Below, in pieces: positions 47,715-57,612 of a stretch of 64,000 nt of DNA; the first letter of the stretch is position 1, and each line of letters opens with the position of its first letter. The stretch is from Massilia sp. KIM (GTDB taxonomy: Bacteria; Pseudomonadota; Gammaproteobacteria; Burkholderiales; Burkholderiaceae_D): positions 744,001 to 808,000 of the forward strand of contig NZ_MVAD01000001.1 in NCBI RefSeq assembly GCF_002007115.1, in the 5' to 3' direction. Under the pieces are notes generated by a model. The model was not told the DNA's origin, ran no database searches, and saw only the letters and a program-made list of their open reading frames with translations. The position numbers and the translations under genes were made by a program.

Positions 47715-50700
47715 GCGCGCTGCTCGATCCGCTCTCCTTCCCGCTGCATGGCTCGCGCCTGATCGAGGCCTCGGCCGGCACCGGCAAGACCTGGACCATC
47801 GCCGCGCTCTACCTGCGCCTGGTGCTCGGCCATGGCGGCGAGGACGGCTTCGCGCGGCCCTTGCTGCCGTCCGAGATCCTGGTGATGACCTTCACCCGCG
47901 CAGCCACGCGCGAGCTGTCGAACCGCGTGCGCGAGCGCCTGGTGCAGGCGGCCGCCTTCTTCCGGGGCGAGCTGGACCTGATCGACCCCTATCTGCGCGA
48001 CCTACTCGACGCCTATCCGGAAGGCCCGGCGCGCAGCGCCGCCGCCCACCGCCTGATGCTGGCCGCCGAGACCATGGACGAGGCGGCGATCTTCACCATC
48101 GACGCCTGGTGCCAGCGCATGCTGCGCGAGCACGCCTTCGACAGCGGCAGCCTGTTCGACGAGGAGCTGGTCACCGACGAGCGCGCGCTGTTCGAGGACG
48201 CCGCCCACGACTACTGGCGCCAGCACGTCTACCCGCTCGGCGCGGAGGCGCTGGCGGCGGTGCTGGACTGCTGGAGCGGCGTCGAGGCCCTGAAGAGCGG
48301 GGTGCGCGAACTGGTGCAGCGCACCGCGCTGCTGGGCGAGGTCGAGGCCGAGCCCCTGGGCGCGATGGTCGGGCGCCTGCTGGGCGCGCGCCGCGCCCAG
48401 CTGGCCCTGCTCAAGACCGGCTGGTACGCCCGCGCCGACGAGATGGAGCGTTGGATCGCCGGCCACCGCGAAAAGAATCCGAAGTGCTTCAACGGCAACA
48501 AGATGCGCGCCGAGTCGCTGCCGAAGTGGTTCGACGCCCTGCGCGCCTGGGCCGCCGACCCCGACCTGCATGCGCCTGACCTGCCCGACACCGCCTGGAA
48601 GCGCTTGACCACCACCGGCATACGCGACGCCTTCGGCAAGGGCTTCGAGACCGAGGTGCCGGTCTGCTTCGACTGCACCGAGCAGCTGCGCGAAGACCTG
48701 GGCCTGATCGATCCGCTCGCGCATGCGCTGCTGCGCCACGCGGCGGCCCACATCGCCGGCCGCATGCGCGAACTGAAGCGCCGCAACCGCCAGTTCGGCT
48801 TCGCCGACATGCTCGAGCGCCTCAAGGACTGCCTGGAAGGCGAGAACGGCGAGGCGCTGCGCCGCCGCATCGTCGAGCAGTTCCCGGTGGCGATGGTCGA
48901 CGAATTCCAGGACACCTCGCCCGACCAGTACCGCATCTTTGACCTGCTGTACCGGGTGGCCGCCAACGAGCCGCAGCAGGGCCTGTTCCTGATCGGCGAC
49001 CCCAAGCAGTCGATCTACGGCTTCCGCGGCGCCGACATCCACAGCTACCTGGCGGCGCGCCGCGCCACCGAGGGCCGCCACTACATGCTGGGCACGAACT
49101 ACCGTTCCACCACCCGGCTGGTGGATGCGGTGAACCAGCTGTTCCGCCACGCCGAAGGGCACGAGGGCAATCCGGGCTACCCGGCCGGCGCCTTCCGCTT
49201 CCGCCGCGGCGAAACCAACCCGCTGCCTTTCGAGCCGGTCGAGGCCAAGGGCCACCGCGAGCGCCTGGTGGGGCTGGGCGCGGACCACGCCCTGAACGTG
49301 GCCTGCTACGACCTCGAGGACATGAAGGCCGAGGACTACCGCGACTACTTCGCCCACCACTGCGCCGAGCACATCGTCGGCCTGCTCAACGACGAGCGGG
49401 TCGGCTTCGCGGACGGCGAGCGCTTCCGGCGCCTGATGCCGGCCGATATCGCGATCCTGGTGCGCGACCGGCGCGAAGCCGCCGCCATCCGCCGCGCGCT
49501 GGTGCGGCGCATGGTGGCCAGCGTCTACCTGTCCGACAAGGACTCGGTGGTCGAGAGCGAGGAGGCGGGCGACGTGCTGCGCTGGCTGTACGCGGTCGCC
49601 AATCCGCTCGACGGCGCCCTGGCGCGCGCCGCCTTCGCCACCCGCACGGCGGACCTGCCGCTGTCCGAGCTGGCGCGCTTCTCGCACGACGAACTGGCCT
49701 GGGAGACGCGGGTCGAGCAGCTCAAGGCCCTGCACGCCTGCTGGCAGCGCCAGGGCGTGCTGGCCATGCTGCGCCGCTTCATCCACGAGCTCGGGCTGCC
49801 GGCGCGCCTGCTGCGCGCGCCGGGCGGCGAGCGGCGCCTGACCAACCTGCTGCACCTGGCCGAGCTGCTGCAGGAAGCCAGCACCCAGCTGGAAGGCGAG
49901 CAGGCCCTGATCCGCTGGTTCGCCGAGCAGATCGAAGGCCTGGGCGAGGGCGGTGACGAGCGCGTGCTGCGCCTGGAGAGCGACGCCGAGCTGGTCAAGG
50001 TGGTCACGGTGCACAAGTCCAAGGGCCTCGAATACCCGCTGGTCTACCTGCCGTTCGCGGTCACCGCGCGCCCGGTGGACAAGACCAACCGCGCCTTCTT
50101 CGAATACGTGGGCGAGGACGGCGAACGGCGCCTCGACCTGGCCCTGAGCCAGGAGGCCCAGGCGGCGGTCGACCGCGCCCGCCTGGAAGAAGACCTGCGC
50201 CTGTTCTACGTGGCGCTCACGCGCGCCCGCCACTACCTGTGGCTGGGCGCGGCCGTGGTCCTCCATCGCGGCAAGAACCGCCTGCACGAATCGGCTTTCG
50301 GCTACCTGCTGGGCGGGGGCGAGCCGATTCCGGTGGAGAGCCTGCGCGACCGCCTCGAACAGTTGCGCGGCGGGCTCGATTGCATCGTCGTGCACGACCT
50401 GGAAGCGGCCGAGCGCCCGACCGCCTTCGCGCGCGAGGACGAGCGCCCCGACCTGCTGGCGCCGCCACGCTACGAGGCGAGCTTCGAGCGCGACTGGGCG
50501 ATCGGTTCCTTCACCTCGCTCACCCGCCATGCGATCGCGCCGCCGACCCCGATGCGGGCCCAGGACCAGACCCTGATGGAAGAAGACCCGCAACTGGCCA
50601 GCCCGCCGCGCATCGAGGACGCGCCCTGGCACCGCTTCCCGCGCGGCTCGGTGCCGGGCAACTTCATGCACGAGCAGCTCGAATGGCTGGCCGGGGAGGG

Positions 50701-51352
50701 CTTCGGCTGCCTCGACGATCCCGCCTGCGAGGCGCGCCTGGCCCAGCGCATCGAGCGCGCCGGCTGGGGCCACCGCCTGGACGACGCCCTGGCCTGGCTG
50801 CGCGCGGTGCTCGCCACCCCGCTGCCGCCGCTGGGCGCGGCCCTGGCTGACCTGGACGCGGTGGTGCCCGAGATGGAGTTCTGGTTCCCCAGCGAGCGCC
50901 TGGCCCTGCCGCAGCTCGACCGCCTGTGCCGCGCCCACCTGTTCCAAGGGGCCGAGCGGCCTGTCCTGCCGGAGCGCGCCCTGCACGGCATGCTCAAGGG
51001 CTTCGCCGACCTGGTGTTCGAGCACCAGGGGCGCTACTGGGTGCTGGACTACAAGTCGAACGCGCTGGGCCCCGGCGACGCCGCCTACACCCAGGCCGCG
51101 ATGCAGGCCGGGATGCTGGAGCACCGCTACGACATCCAGGGCACGATCTACATGCTGGCCCTGCACCGTCTGCTGCGCGCGCGCCTGGGCGCCGCCTACG
51201 AACCGCGGCGCCAGCTCGGCGGCGCCGTGTTCCTGTTCCTGCGCGGGATCGCCAACCCGGCCACGCGTGGCTGCTGCCTGCTGGCGCCGGACCTGGAACT
51301 GCTTGGCGGCCTGGAACGCCTGCTCGACAAGGATGGCCATGGCCAGGACTGA
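47711..51352 (+). CDS. recB: Exodeoxyribonuclease V subunit beta (RecB helicase-nuclease)
   Basis: A 1213-residue RecB. The 3'-5' SF1A helicase part has Walker A in IEASAGTGKTWTIAALYLRL (residues about 17-35), VMTFTRAATRELSNRVRERL, VAMVDEFQDTSPDQYRIFD, FLIGDPKQSIYGFRGADI, TVHKSKGLEYPLVYLPF and LRLFYVALTRARHYL. The C-terminal nuclease domain has MLKGFADLVFEHQGRYWVLD with the metal-binding Asp near 1113 and Lys near 1115 (LDYKSN). Start overlaps recC by 4 bases; the end overlaps recD by 14. All motifs are intact. Confidence 0.95.
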   Translation: MSALLDPLSFPLHGSRLIEASAGTGKTWTIAALYLRLVLGHGGEDGFARPLLPSEILVMTFTRAATRELSNRVRERLVQAAAFFRGELDLIDPYLRDLLDAYPEGPARSAAAHRLMLAAETMDEAAIFTIDAWCQRMLREHAFDSGSLFDEELVTDERALFEDAAHDYWRQHVYPLGAEALAAVLDCWSGVEALKSGVRELVQRTALLGEVEAEPLGAMVGRLLGARRAQLALLKTGWYARADEMERWIAGHREKNPKCFNGNKMRAESLPKWFDALRAWAADPDLHAPDLPDTAWKRLTTTGIRDAFGKGFETEVPVCFDCTEQLREDLGLIDPLAHALLRHAAAHIAGRMRELKRRNRQFGFADMLERLKDCLEGENGEALRRRIVEQFPVAMVDEFQDTSPDQYRIFDLLYRVAANEPQQGLFLIGDPKQSIYGFRGADIHSYLAARRATEGRHYMLGTNYRSTTRLVDAVNQLFRHAEGHEGNPGYPAGAFRFRRGETNPLPFEPVEAKGHRERLVGLGADHALNVACYDLEDMKAEDYRDYFAHHCAEHIVGLLNDERVGFADGERFRRLMPADIAILVRDRREAAAIRRALVRRMVASVYLSDKDSVVESEEAGDVLRWLYAVANPLDGALARAAFATRTADLPLSELARFSHDELAWETRVEQLKALHACWQRQGVLAMLRRFIHELGLPARLLRAPGGERRLTNLLHLAELLQEASTQLEGEQALIRWFAEQIEGLGEGGDERVLRLESDAELVKVVTVHKSKGLEYPLVYLPFAVTARPVDKTNRAFFEYVGEDGERRLDLALSQEAQAAVDRARLEEDLRLFYVALTRARHYLWLGAAVVLHRGKNRLHESAFGYLLGGGEPIPVESLRDRLEQLRGGLDCIVVHDLEAAERPTAFAREDERPDLLAPPRYEASFERDWAIGSFTSLTRHAIAPPTPMRAQDQTLMEEDPQLASPPRIEDAPWHRFPRGSVPGNFMHEQLEWLAGEGFGCLDDPACEARLAQRIERAGWGHRLDDALAWLRAVLATPLPPLGAALADLDAVVPEMEFWFPSERLALPQLDRLCRAHLFQGAERPVLPERALHGMLKGFADLVFEHQGRYWVLDYKSNALGPGDAAYTQAAMQAGMLEHRYDIQGTIYMLALHRLLRARLGAAYEPRRQLGGAVFLFLRGIANPATRGCCLLAPDLELLGGLERLLDKDGHGQD

Positions 51353-53276
51353 ACCCGACATCCAGGCCCTGTGGGCCGAGATCGCGCGCCTGACCGAGGC
51401 CGGCGAGCTGCGCCGCCTGTCCGGCGCCTTCGCCCGCTTCGTCGCCTCGCTCGATGCGCCGGCCGCGCCGCCGCCGGCGCTGGTGCTGGCCGCCACCGTG
51501 CTGTCCGAGCTCGAAGGGCATGGTCACAGCTGCCTGCAGCTGGCCGACCTGGCCGAGGGCCCGGCCACCCTGCTGGGCTGGAGCGAGGAGCAGTGGAAGA
51601 CGCTGGCGACGGCCGCAGCGCCCCTTCCCAGGAGCGCCAAGGCCTGGGCCGCGCAGCTGGGCGCCTGCGCCCAGGTCTGGCAGGTGGGCGAATTCGACTA
51701 CGACGAGCCGCTGGTGCTGGACGGCGAGCGCCTCTACCTGCGCCGCTACTGGCGCGACGAACTGCTGGTGGCGCAGTCGGTGCGCGAGCGCGCCGTGGCC
51801 CGCCGTGCGGTCGACGCGCCGGCCGTGCGCGAATGGCTGGACCTGCTGTTCGCCTCGCAGCGCGCGGCCGAGAAGCCGGACTGGCAGAAGCTGGCCTGCG
51901 CGATCGCGCTGCGCGGCGCGGTCGGGATCATCACCGGCGGCCCCGGCACCGGCAAGACCTATACCGTGGCGCGCCTGCTGGCGCTGCTGTTCGCGACCGC
52001 GCCCCAGGCCGGCAGCCAGCGCGTCGCCCTGGCCGCGCCCACGGGCAAGGCGGCGGCGCGCCTCAAGCAGTCGATCGACAAGGCCCTGAACGAGCTGGCG
52101 GAGCGGGTCGGCGCGCGCCTGCCGCTGCGCGAACTGACCGCCCGCATGGGCGCGGCGCGCACCCTGCACAGCCTGCTGGGCGCGCGCCCCGACAGCCGCA
52201 GCTTCGCCCACCATCGCGGCAATCCGCTCGAGGTCGACGTCCTGATCGTCGACGAGGCTTCGATGGTGCACCTGGAAATGATGGCCTGCCTGCTGGACGC
52301 GCTGCCGCCGTCCGCGACCCTGATCCTGCTGGGCGATAAGGACCAGCTGGCCTCGGTGGAGGCGGGCGCGGTGCTGGGCGACCTGTGCCACGACGCCCAG
52401 GCCGGCCTGTACGCGCCCGAGACCCTGGACTACGTGCGCGCGGCCAGCGGCGAGGACATTCCGCCCGACTACGCCGGCGCGGGCGGCCCGCTGGCCCAGC
52501 AGACCGTGATGCTGCGCCACAGCCGCCGCTTCGGCGGCCCGATCGGGCGCCTGGCCCTGGCCGTGAACGCCGGCGACGCCGCCGGCGCCGACGCCGTGCT
52601 GCGCGAGGGCGATGCCAGCGTGCGCTGGATCGACCAGGCCCAGCCCCAGCAGCTGCTGCAGCTGGCGCAATCGGGCTATGGCGCCTACCTGGAGCTGCTC
52701 CAGGCCGGACCCCAGGGCGTGCACGACGACTGGGTGCGCCAGGTGCTGCAGCGCTTCGAGGCCTTCCGCATCCTGTGCGCGGTGCGCGAGGGCGAGTGGG
52801 GCGTGAGCGGCCTGAACGAGGCCATCGGCCAGCGCCTGGAAGCGGCACGCCTGCTGCGCCGCGGCGGTGAATGGTATGTCGGGCGGCCGGTCATGGTGAC
52901 CCGCAACGACTACGGCACAGGCGTGTTCAACGGCGACATCGGCCTGACTTTGCCTGACCCGGCGCGCCCCGGTTCGCTGCGCGTCTACTTCCTCGAAGGC
53001 GACACGGTGCGCAGCGTGCTGGCCACCCGCCTGCGCAACGTCGAGACGGCGTTCGCGATGACGGTGCACAAGTCGCAGGGCTCGGAATTCCGCCACACCG
53101 TGCTGGCCCTGCCGCGCGAGCGCAGCGCCATCCTCACGCGCGAGCTGGTCTACACCGGCATCACCCGCGCCAGCGAGATCTTCACCCTCGTCACGCCGGC
53201 CGGCGAGGTGCTGCATGACGCCATCGCGCGCCGCACCCACCGGGCCAGCGGGTTGCGCGCCATGATCGCGCGCTAG
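51339..53276 (+). CDS. recD: Exodeoxyribonuclease V subunit alpha (RecD helicase)
   Basis: A 645-residue RecD, the fast 5'-3' SF1B motor of RecBCD. The Walker A motif is IITGGPGTGKTYTVARLLAL (about residues 197-214), followed by LAAPTGKAAARLKQSI, VLIVDEASMVHLEMMACLL, ILLGDKDQLASVEAGAVL and the C-terminal VETAFAMTVHKSQGSEFRHT and LVYTGITRASEIFTLV. I chose ATG 51339, which has AAGGA at good distance, over ATG 51333. The start is inside recB (14-base overlap). Its stop shares 4 bases with the end of the convergent LysR gene. Confidence 0.94.
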   Translation: MARTEPDIQALWAEIARLTEAGELRRLSGAFARFVASLDAPAAPPPALVLAATVLSELEGHGHSCLQLADLAEGPATLLGWSEEQWKTLATAAAPLPRSAKAWAAQLGACAQVWQVGEFDYDEPLVLDGERLYLRRYWRDELLVAQSVRERAVARRAVDAPAVREWLDLLFASQRAAEKPDWQKLACAIALRGAVGIITGGPGTGKTYTVARLLALLFATAPQAGSQRVALAAPTGKAAARLKQSIDKALNELAERVGARLPLRELTARMGAARTLHSLLGARPDSRSFAHHRGNPLEVDVLIVDEASMVHLEMMACLLDALPPSATLILLGDKDQLASVEAGAVLGDLCHDAQAGLYAPETLDYVRAASGEDIPPDYAGAGGPLAQQTVMLRHSRRFGGPIGRLALAVNAGDAAGADAVLREGDASVRWIDQAQPQQLLQLAQSGYGAYLELLQAGPQGVHDDWVRQVLQRFEAFRILCAVREGEWGVSGLNEAIGQRLEAARLLRRGGEWYVGRPVMVTRNDYGTGVFNGDIGLTLPDPARPGSLRVYFLEGDTVRSVLATRLRNVETAFAMTVHKSQGSEFRHTVLALPRERSAILTRELVYTGITRASEIFTLVTPAGEVLHDAIARRTHRASGLRAMIAR

Positions 53277-54190
53277 TCACGCTTGCGCACCGCGGCGGCG
53301 ATCTGTTCGCGCAGCCAGCGATGGGCCGGGTCGCGGTGCACGCGCTCCGGCCACAGCATCAGCATCTCGAAGCCCGGCACCGCGATCGGCGGCTCGACCG
53401 CCTTCAATCCGTGGCCGTGGGCCAGCAGCCGCTCGGGCAGCAGGGCCACCATGTCGGTGCTGGCCAGCACCTCCAGCAGGAACAGGAAGTGGGGCACCGA
53501 GAGCGCCACCTTGCGCTTCAAGCCCAGGCCGGCCAGCACCTCGTCGGCCGGTCCGTGGAAGCCGCCGCCCTCGGGCGACACGATCGCGTGTTCGAGTTGC
53601 CGGAAGCGCTCCAGGCTGGGCCGGCGGCGCAGGGCGGGGTGGCCGGCGCGCCCCGCCAGGACGTAGCGCTCGTGCAGCAGGCTGCGGCTGCGCATGCCCT
53701 GGGCGGCGTTCTCGGCGTTGCGCAGGGCCAGGTCGACCTTGCCGCGCTCGGCTTCCTTCGCGATCTCGGCCGGGGGCAGGTTCAGGACCGCCAGCCGCGT
53801 GCCCGGCGCCGCGGCGCGCAGCGCGGCCAGGGCCGGCAGCAGGATGGCGGTCTCGCCATAGTCGAAGGCGGCTACATGCCAGGTGTGGGTGGCCGTGGCC
53901 GGGTCGAAGGGGGCGTCGGGCGCGATGGCGCGGCCCAGCGCTTCGAGGGCCAGCCTGAGCGGTTCGCGCAGGGCGTCGGCGCGCGCCGTGGGGCGCATGC
54001 CGCGCGGGCCGGGCAGCAGCAGCGGATCGTCGAAGGCTTCGCGCAGCCTGGCCAGCTGCACGCTCACCGAGGGCTGGGACAAATGCAGGCGCTCGGCGGC
54101 GCGCGTGACGTTGTGCTCGGCCAGCAGGGCGTCCAGGGTCAGCAGCAGGTTCAGGTCGAGGCGGGACAGCGGATTCGAGGCATTAAGCAT
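53273..54190 (-). CDS. LysR-family transcriptional regulator
   Basis: A 305-residue LysR regulator. N-terminal winged HTH: LDLNLLLTLDALLAEHNVTR, AAERLHLSQPSVSVQLARL, REAFDDPLLLPGPRG, resembling the NodD/SyrM-type subgroup. The effector-binding domain follows (THTWHVAAFDYGETAILLPA, IVSPEGGGFHGPADEVLAGL). It is divergent from an NAD(P)H:quinone oxidoreductase gene with an 87-base AT-rich gap, the classic LysR arrangement, so it probably regulates that gene in response to a small, perhaps quinone-like, effector. Confidence 0.9.
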   Translation of the reverse strand: MLNASNPLSRLDLNLLLTLDALLAEHNVTRAAERLHLSQPSVSVQLARLREAFDDPLLLPGPRGMRPTARADALREPLRLALEALGRAIAPDAPFDPATATHTWHVAAFDYGETAILLPALAALRAAAPGTRLAVLNLPPAEIAKEAERGKVDLALRNAENAAQGMRSRSLLHERYVLAGRAGHPALRRRPSLERFRQLEHAIVSPEGGGFHGPADEVLAGLGLKRKVALSVPHFLFLLEVLASTDMVALLPERLLAHGHGLKAVEPPIAVPGFEMLMLWPERVHRDPAHRWLREQIAAAVRKRD

Positions 54191-54277
54191 GGCAATAGCT
54201 GGTGTATTGATAATTCATTTCTACTATACCTCGCCGGCCGCTACGATGGGCTCATCTCATCCACAAGGAGTCCTGCC

Positions 54278-55063
54278 ATGCACGTCCTGATCGTCTATGC
54301 CCATCCCGAACGCCGCTCCCTGAACGGCGCGCTCAATGATTTCATGGTCCAGCACCTGCGCCGCGCCGGGCATGTGGTGGAGGTGTCCGACCTCTACGCG
54401 ATGGGCTGGAAGCCCGCCCTGGACGGCGCCGACCGGCTGGACCGCGATCCGCAGGCGCGCTTCGACCCCGCGCTCGACTCGCGCGCGGCCTACCAGGGCG
54501 GCACCCAGAGTGCCGACATCGCGCTCGAACAGGACAAGCTGCGCCGGGCCGATGCGCTGATCCTGCAGTTCCCGCTGTGGTGGTTCTCGATGCCGGCGAT
54601 CCTCAAGGGCTGGGTCGAGCGCGTGTTCGCGAACGGTTTCGGCTACGGTGTCGGCGAGCACTCGGACCAGCGCTGGGGCGACCGCTACGGGGAAGGGAAT
54701 TTGGCCGGCAAGCGGGCCATGCTGGTGGTGACCGCGGGCGGCTGGGAGTCGCATTACGGCCCGCGCGGCATCAACGGCCCGATCGAGGACCTGCTGTTTC
54801 CGATCCAGCACGGGGTCCTGTTCTACCCTGGCTTCGAGGTGATGCCGCCGCACGTCGTCTACCGGACCAGCCGCATGGACGCGGACAAGTTCGCGGCCAC
54901 GACCGAGGCCCTGGGCCGCCGGCTGGATACCCTGTGGAGCGCCGGGCCGCTGCCCTTCCGGCGCCAGAATGGCGGGGATTACGCCATCCCTGCGCTGACC
55001 CTGCGCGAGGAGATCGCTCCGGGAGAACGGGGCTACGCCGTTCACCTTGCTCGCGGCGCCTGA
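54278..55063 (+). CDS. NAD(P)H dehydrogenase (quinone), flavodoxin-like fold
   Basis: A 261-residue FAD/FMN-dependent NAD(P)H:quinone reductase related to MdaB, KefF and NQO1. Signatures are VLIVYAHPERRSLNGALNDF, LILQFPLWWFSMPAILKGWV, RVFANGFGYGVGE and MLVVTAGGWESHYGPRGING. The start has a good AAGGAG site. It makes two-electron reductions of quinones and protects from redox cycling. Divergent from the LysR gene. The last 15-20 residues extend past the typical domain but look normal. Confidence 0.9.
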   Translation: MHVLIVYAHPERRSLNGALNDFMVQHLRRAGHVVEVSDLYAMGWKPALDGADRLDRDPQARFDPALDSRAAYQGGTQSADIALEQDKLRRADALILQFPLWWFSMPAILKGWVERVFANGFGYGVGEHSDQRWGDRYGEGNLAGKRAMLVVTAGGWESHYGPRGINGPIEDLLFPIQHGVLFYPGFEVMPPHVVYRTSRMDADKFAATTEALGRRLDTLWSAGPLPFRRQNGGDYAIPALTLREEIAPGERGYAVHLARGA

Positions 55064-55088
55064 TCCCGCCCCGCCCATTGGCAGCCAC

Positions 55089-55116
55089 AAAAAAAAGACC
55101 CCGCCGAAGCGGGGTC
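55089..55116 (-). terminator. Rho-independent terminator of pbpG
   Basis: On the minus strand the stem GACCCCGC-ttcg-GCGGGGTC (55097-55116) is followed by eight Ts (55089-55096). It lies 15 bases after the pbpG stop. The sequence could also stop the oncoming quinone-reductase transcript, though the A-run on that strand is not a T-tail. Confidence 0.9.
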
Positions 55117-55130
55117 GATGCGTTTCCAGA

Positions 55131-56102
55131 TCAGTTGCGGCGCTTGCGGCTCGTCTTGACCTTGGCGCTGGTGCGCTTCTTGACGACCTTGACCTTGCTG
55201 CTGGGCGCCGCCTTGGTGCGCAGGCGCTTGGCGCTGGCCTTGATGCGCGGACCGTCGGTCGAGGCCTTGAAGCGCGGCGCACGGTTGGTGGCCCTGGCCA
55301 CGCGAGTCACCGGCTCGTCGCCCGAGATGAAGCGGCGGATGTTCAGCGCGTCCATGATGCGCGCCGACGAGGCGCTGGCGTTGAGCAGCACCATGGTGGC
55401 GTTCTTGCCCGCGTGCTTGATGTTCATGATCAGGCAGCGGCCCGCCTCGCGGGTGTAGCCGGTCTTCGACAGGCCGATGTCCCAGCCCTTGGCGCCCACC
55501 AGGCGGTTGGTGTTGCGGTATTCGACTTCGCGGCCATTGATGTTGATGAGATCCCTGGACTCGGTGGTCATGGCGGTGATCTCGGGGTACTTGCTGGACG
55601 CCACGGCCATCTTGACCAGGTCGCCCGCGGTCGAGCGGTTGTGCGGCGACAGGCCGGTCGGCTCCTCGATCACGGTCTGGCTCATGCCCAGGGCGGCGGT
55701 CTTGCGGCGCACGGCGGCCTTGAAGCCCTCCGGGCCGCCCGGGAAGGTGCGGGCGAGGGCGGCGGCGGCGCGGTTGTCGGACGACATCAGGGCCAGGGCG
55801 AGCACGTCGCGGCGCGTGATGTGGGCGCCGACCGGCACCCGCGAGCTGCTGTGCTTGACGCGGTCGACGTCGCTGGAATCGATCTCGATCAGCTCGTCCA
55901 TGTTCTGGCGGGCGTCGAGCACGACCATCGCGGTCATCAGCTTGGTCAGGGAAGCGATGGGCACCACTGCATCGGCATTTTTCTCGAGCAGTACCTTGCC
56001 GGTATCGTCTTCGACCACGAGCACCGATTGCGAGCCGAGCGGCACTGCGATCGCGGCAGCCGACATCGACATCAATACAGTGGCAAACAGTTTTTTCAAC
56101 AT
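55131..56102 (-). CDS. pbpG: D-alanyl-D-alanine endopeptidase (penicillin-binding protein 7 type)
   Basis: A 323-residue serine peptidase of the S11 family that trims peptidoglycan cross-links in the periplasm. A signal peptide (MLKKLFATVLMSMSAAAIAV) is followed by the three active-site motifs: SLTK (Ser51, Lys54), SDN (108-110) and KTG (213-215). After about residue 265 there is a Lys/Arg-rich tail (IKASAKRLRTKAAPSSKVKV) ending RKRRN, longer and more basic than in E. coli PbpG; it may bind the cell wall. A strong terminator follows. Confidence 0.92.
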   Translation of the reverse strand: MLKKLFATVLMSMSAAAIAVPLGSQSVLVVEDDTGKVLLEKNADAVVPIASLTKLMTAMVVLDARQNMDELIEIDSSDVDRVKHSSSRVPVGAHITRRDVLALALMSSDNRAAAALARTFPGGPEGFKAAVRRKTAALGMSQTVIEEPTGLSPHNRSTAGDLVKMAVASSKYPEITAMTTESRDLININGREVEYRNTNRLVGAKGWDIGLSKTGYTREAGRCLIMNIKHAGKNATMVLLNASASSARIMDALNIRRFISGDEPVTRVARATNRAPRFKASTDGPRIKASAKRLRTKAAPSSKVKVVKKRTSAKVKTSRKRRN

Positions 56103-56231
56103 GTTGGGTATGGAATCCGGGTTGGGTTGACGTCAGGGCGCCAGGACGGCGCGCAATCAACATCTGTCTGTAGGGCAACTACAAGTTGGAAGATAGCATC
56201 GTTTTCCGCAGCATGTCTATGGCGTACAAGC

Positions 56232-56257
56232 AAAATCCCCTATGGAAAGGGGATTTT
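56232..56257. terminator. Bidirectional hairpin with T-tails
   Basis: AAATCCCC-tatggaaa-GGGGATTT followed by T5 on the plus strand and preceded by four As that give a T4 tail on the minus strand. It lies between the pbpG start and the sulfate-binding protein 3' end, so it may stop the sulfate-binding-protein transcript before pbpG. Confidence 0.6.
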
Positions 56258-56352
56258 TACGGAAATTTTCGCATTCCAGCCTCAAGTCTTGTCGGGAGGA
56301 CTACAGGGAGCTCATCCGTATACAGGGCGAGGTGGCGGCAGCAAAACGACAA

Positions 56353-56371
56353 GCCCCGCACGCGGCGGGGC
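56353..56371 (-). terminator. GC-rich hairpin after the sulfate-binding protein gene
   Basis: GCCCCGC-acgcg-GCGGGGC lies 23 bases past the minus-strand stop. The following minus-strand sequence TTGTCGTTTTGC is only moderately T-rich, so this is a weak intrinsic terminator that may act with the hairpin at 56232-56257. Confidence 0.55.
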
Positions 56372-56393
56372 CTGGAACAGGGCGACGAAACGC

Positions 56394-57410
56394 TTACTTG
56401 CTCGAGTAGATCTTGTCGAACTCGCCGCCGTCGTCGAAGTGGCGGTCCTGGGCCTTCTGCCAGCCGCCGAACAGTTCGTCCACGGTGAACAGGCTGATCG
56501 GACGATAGTTCGCGGCGTATTTCTTCATCACCGCGTCGTTACGCACGCGCAGGTAGTGCTTGGCGCCGATCTCCTGGCCTTGCGGCGAGTACAGGAAGTT
56601 CAGGTAGGCGGTGGCCTGCTTGCGCTGGTTGCGGCGGTCGACCACCTTGTCGACCACGGCCACCGGCGACTCGGCCAGGATCGAGACCGAGGGGTAGACC
56701 ACTTCGAAGTTGTCGCCGAACTCGGCGCGCACCATGCTCACCTCGTTCTCGAAGGTCACCAGCACGTCGCCGATCTGGCGCTGGGTGAAGGTGGTGGTGG
56801 CGGCGCGTCCGCCGGCGTCCAGGATGGGGACGTTCTTGAAGATGCGGCTCACCAGGTCGCGCGCCTGCTGCTCGTTGCCGCCCTTCTTGATCACCGAGCC
56901 CCAGGCCGCGAGGTAGGTGTAGCGGCCGTTGCCGGCGGTCTTGGGATTGGGGATGATCACCTGCACGCCGGGGCGGGCCAGGTCTTCCCAGTTGCGGATC
57001 TGCTTCGGATTGCCCTTGCGCACCAGGTAGACCATGGTCGAGTAATAGGGCGCGGCGTTGTTCGGGAACTTCTTGGCCCAATCCTTCGCCACCAGGCCGC
57101 GCTCGGCCAGCATGTCGATGTCATTGGCCTGGTTCATGGTCACCACCGAGGCTTCCAGGCCGTCGGCCACCGCGCGCGCCTGCTTGCTGGAGCCGCCGTG
57201 CGACTGCTTGATGGTCACGGTTTCGCCGGTCTGCTGCTTGTAGGCCGCGATGAAGGCCGGATTCACTTCCTTGTAGAGCTCGCGCGCCACGTCATACGAC
57301 ACGTTGAGCAGCTCGGTGTCGGCGGCGCTGGCGCCGAAGGGCAGGGCGGCGCCGAGGGCGACGGCCAGGGCCAGGAAGGAACGGCGCAAGGTATGCGGAG
57401 TGGTGGTCAT
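56394..57410 (-). CDS. Sulfate/thiosulfate ABC transporter substrate-binding protein
   Basis: A 338-residue periplasmic binding protein of the Sbp/CysP family. A signal peptide (RRSFLALAVALGAALPFGASA) precedes the mature start ADTELLNVSYDVARELYKEV. The binding signature KQSHGGSSKQARAVADGLEA and VIIPNPKTAGNGRYTYLAAW are characteristic. It delivers sulfate to a CysTWA permease, none of which is encoded nearby; it is a stand-alone gene with its own terminators. Complete. Confidence 0.93.
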   Translation of the reverse strand: MTTTPHTLRRSFLALAVALGAALPFGASAADTELLNVSYDVARELYKEVNPAFIAAYKQQTGETVTIKQSHGGSSKQARAVADGLEASVVTMNQANDIDMLAERGLVAKDWAKKFPNNAAPYYSTMVYLVRKGNPKQIRNWEDLARPGVQVIIPNPKTAGNGRYTYLAAWGSVIKKGGNEQQARDLVSRIFKNVPILDAGGRAATTTFTQRQIGDVLVTFENEVSMVRAEFGDNFEVVYPSVSILAESPVAVVDKVVDRRNQRKQATAYLNFLYSPQGQEIGAKHYLRVRNDAVMKKYAANYRPISLFTVDELFGGWQKAQDRHFDDGGEFDKIYSSK

Positions 57411-57612
57411 GTATTCTCGCTTGAAATAGTTAATGCACAGGATACATCTTCCTCATTTTTATCCGGGAACGGAACAATAGATTTCTCATAAAGATATACG
57501 TGGTTCGCCATTGTGCGCTGCGAAAGCAGAGCCTCTCACTTTCGGTGTATAGTCGAGGCCACGCGACGCGCCGGCGGCGCTCGTTTGTGTCCGTTTTCAA
57601 TATCAATGATTG

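Noticed and set aside
48002..51496. An 1164-codon frame antisense to recB
   Set aside because: High third-position GC suppresses stops on the opposite strand; the translation is low-complexity and recB is unambiguous.
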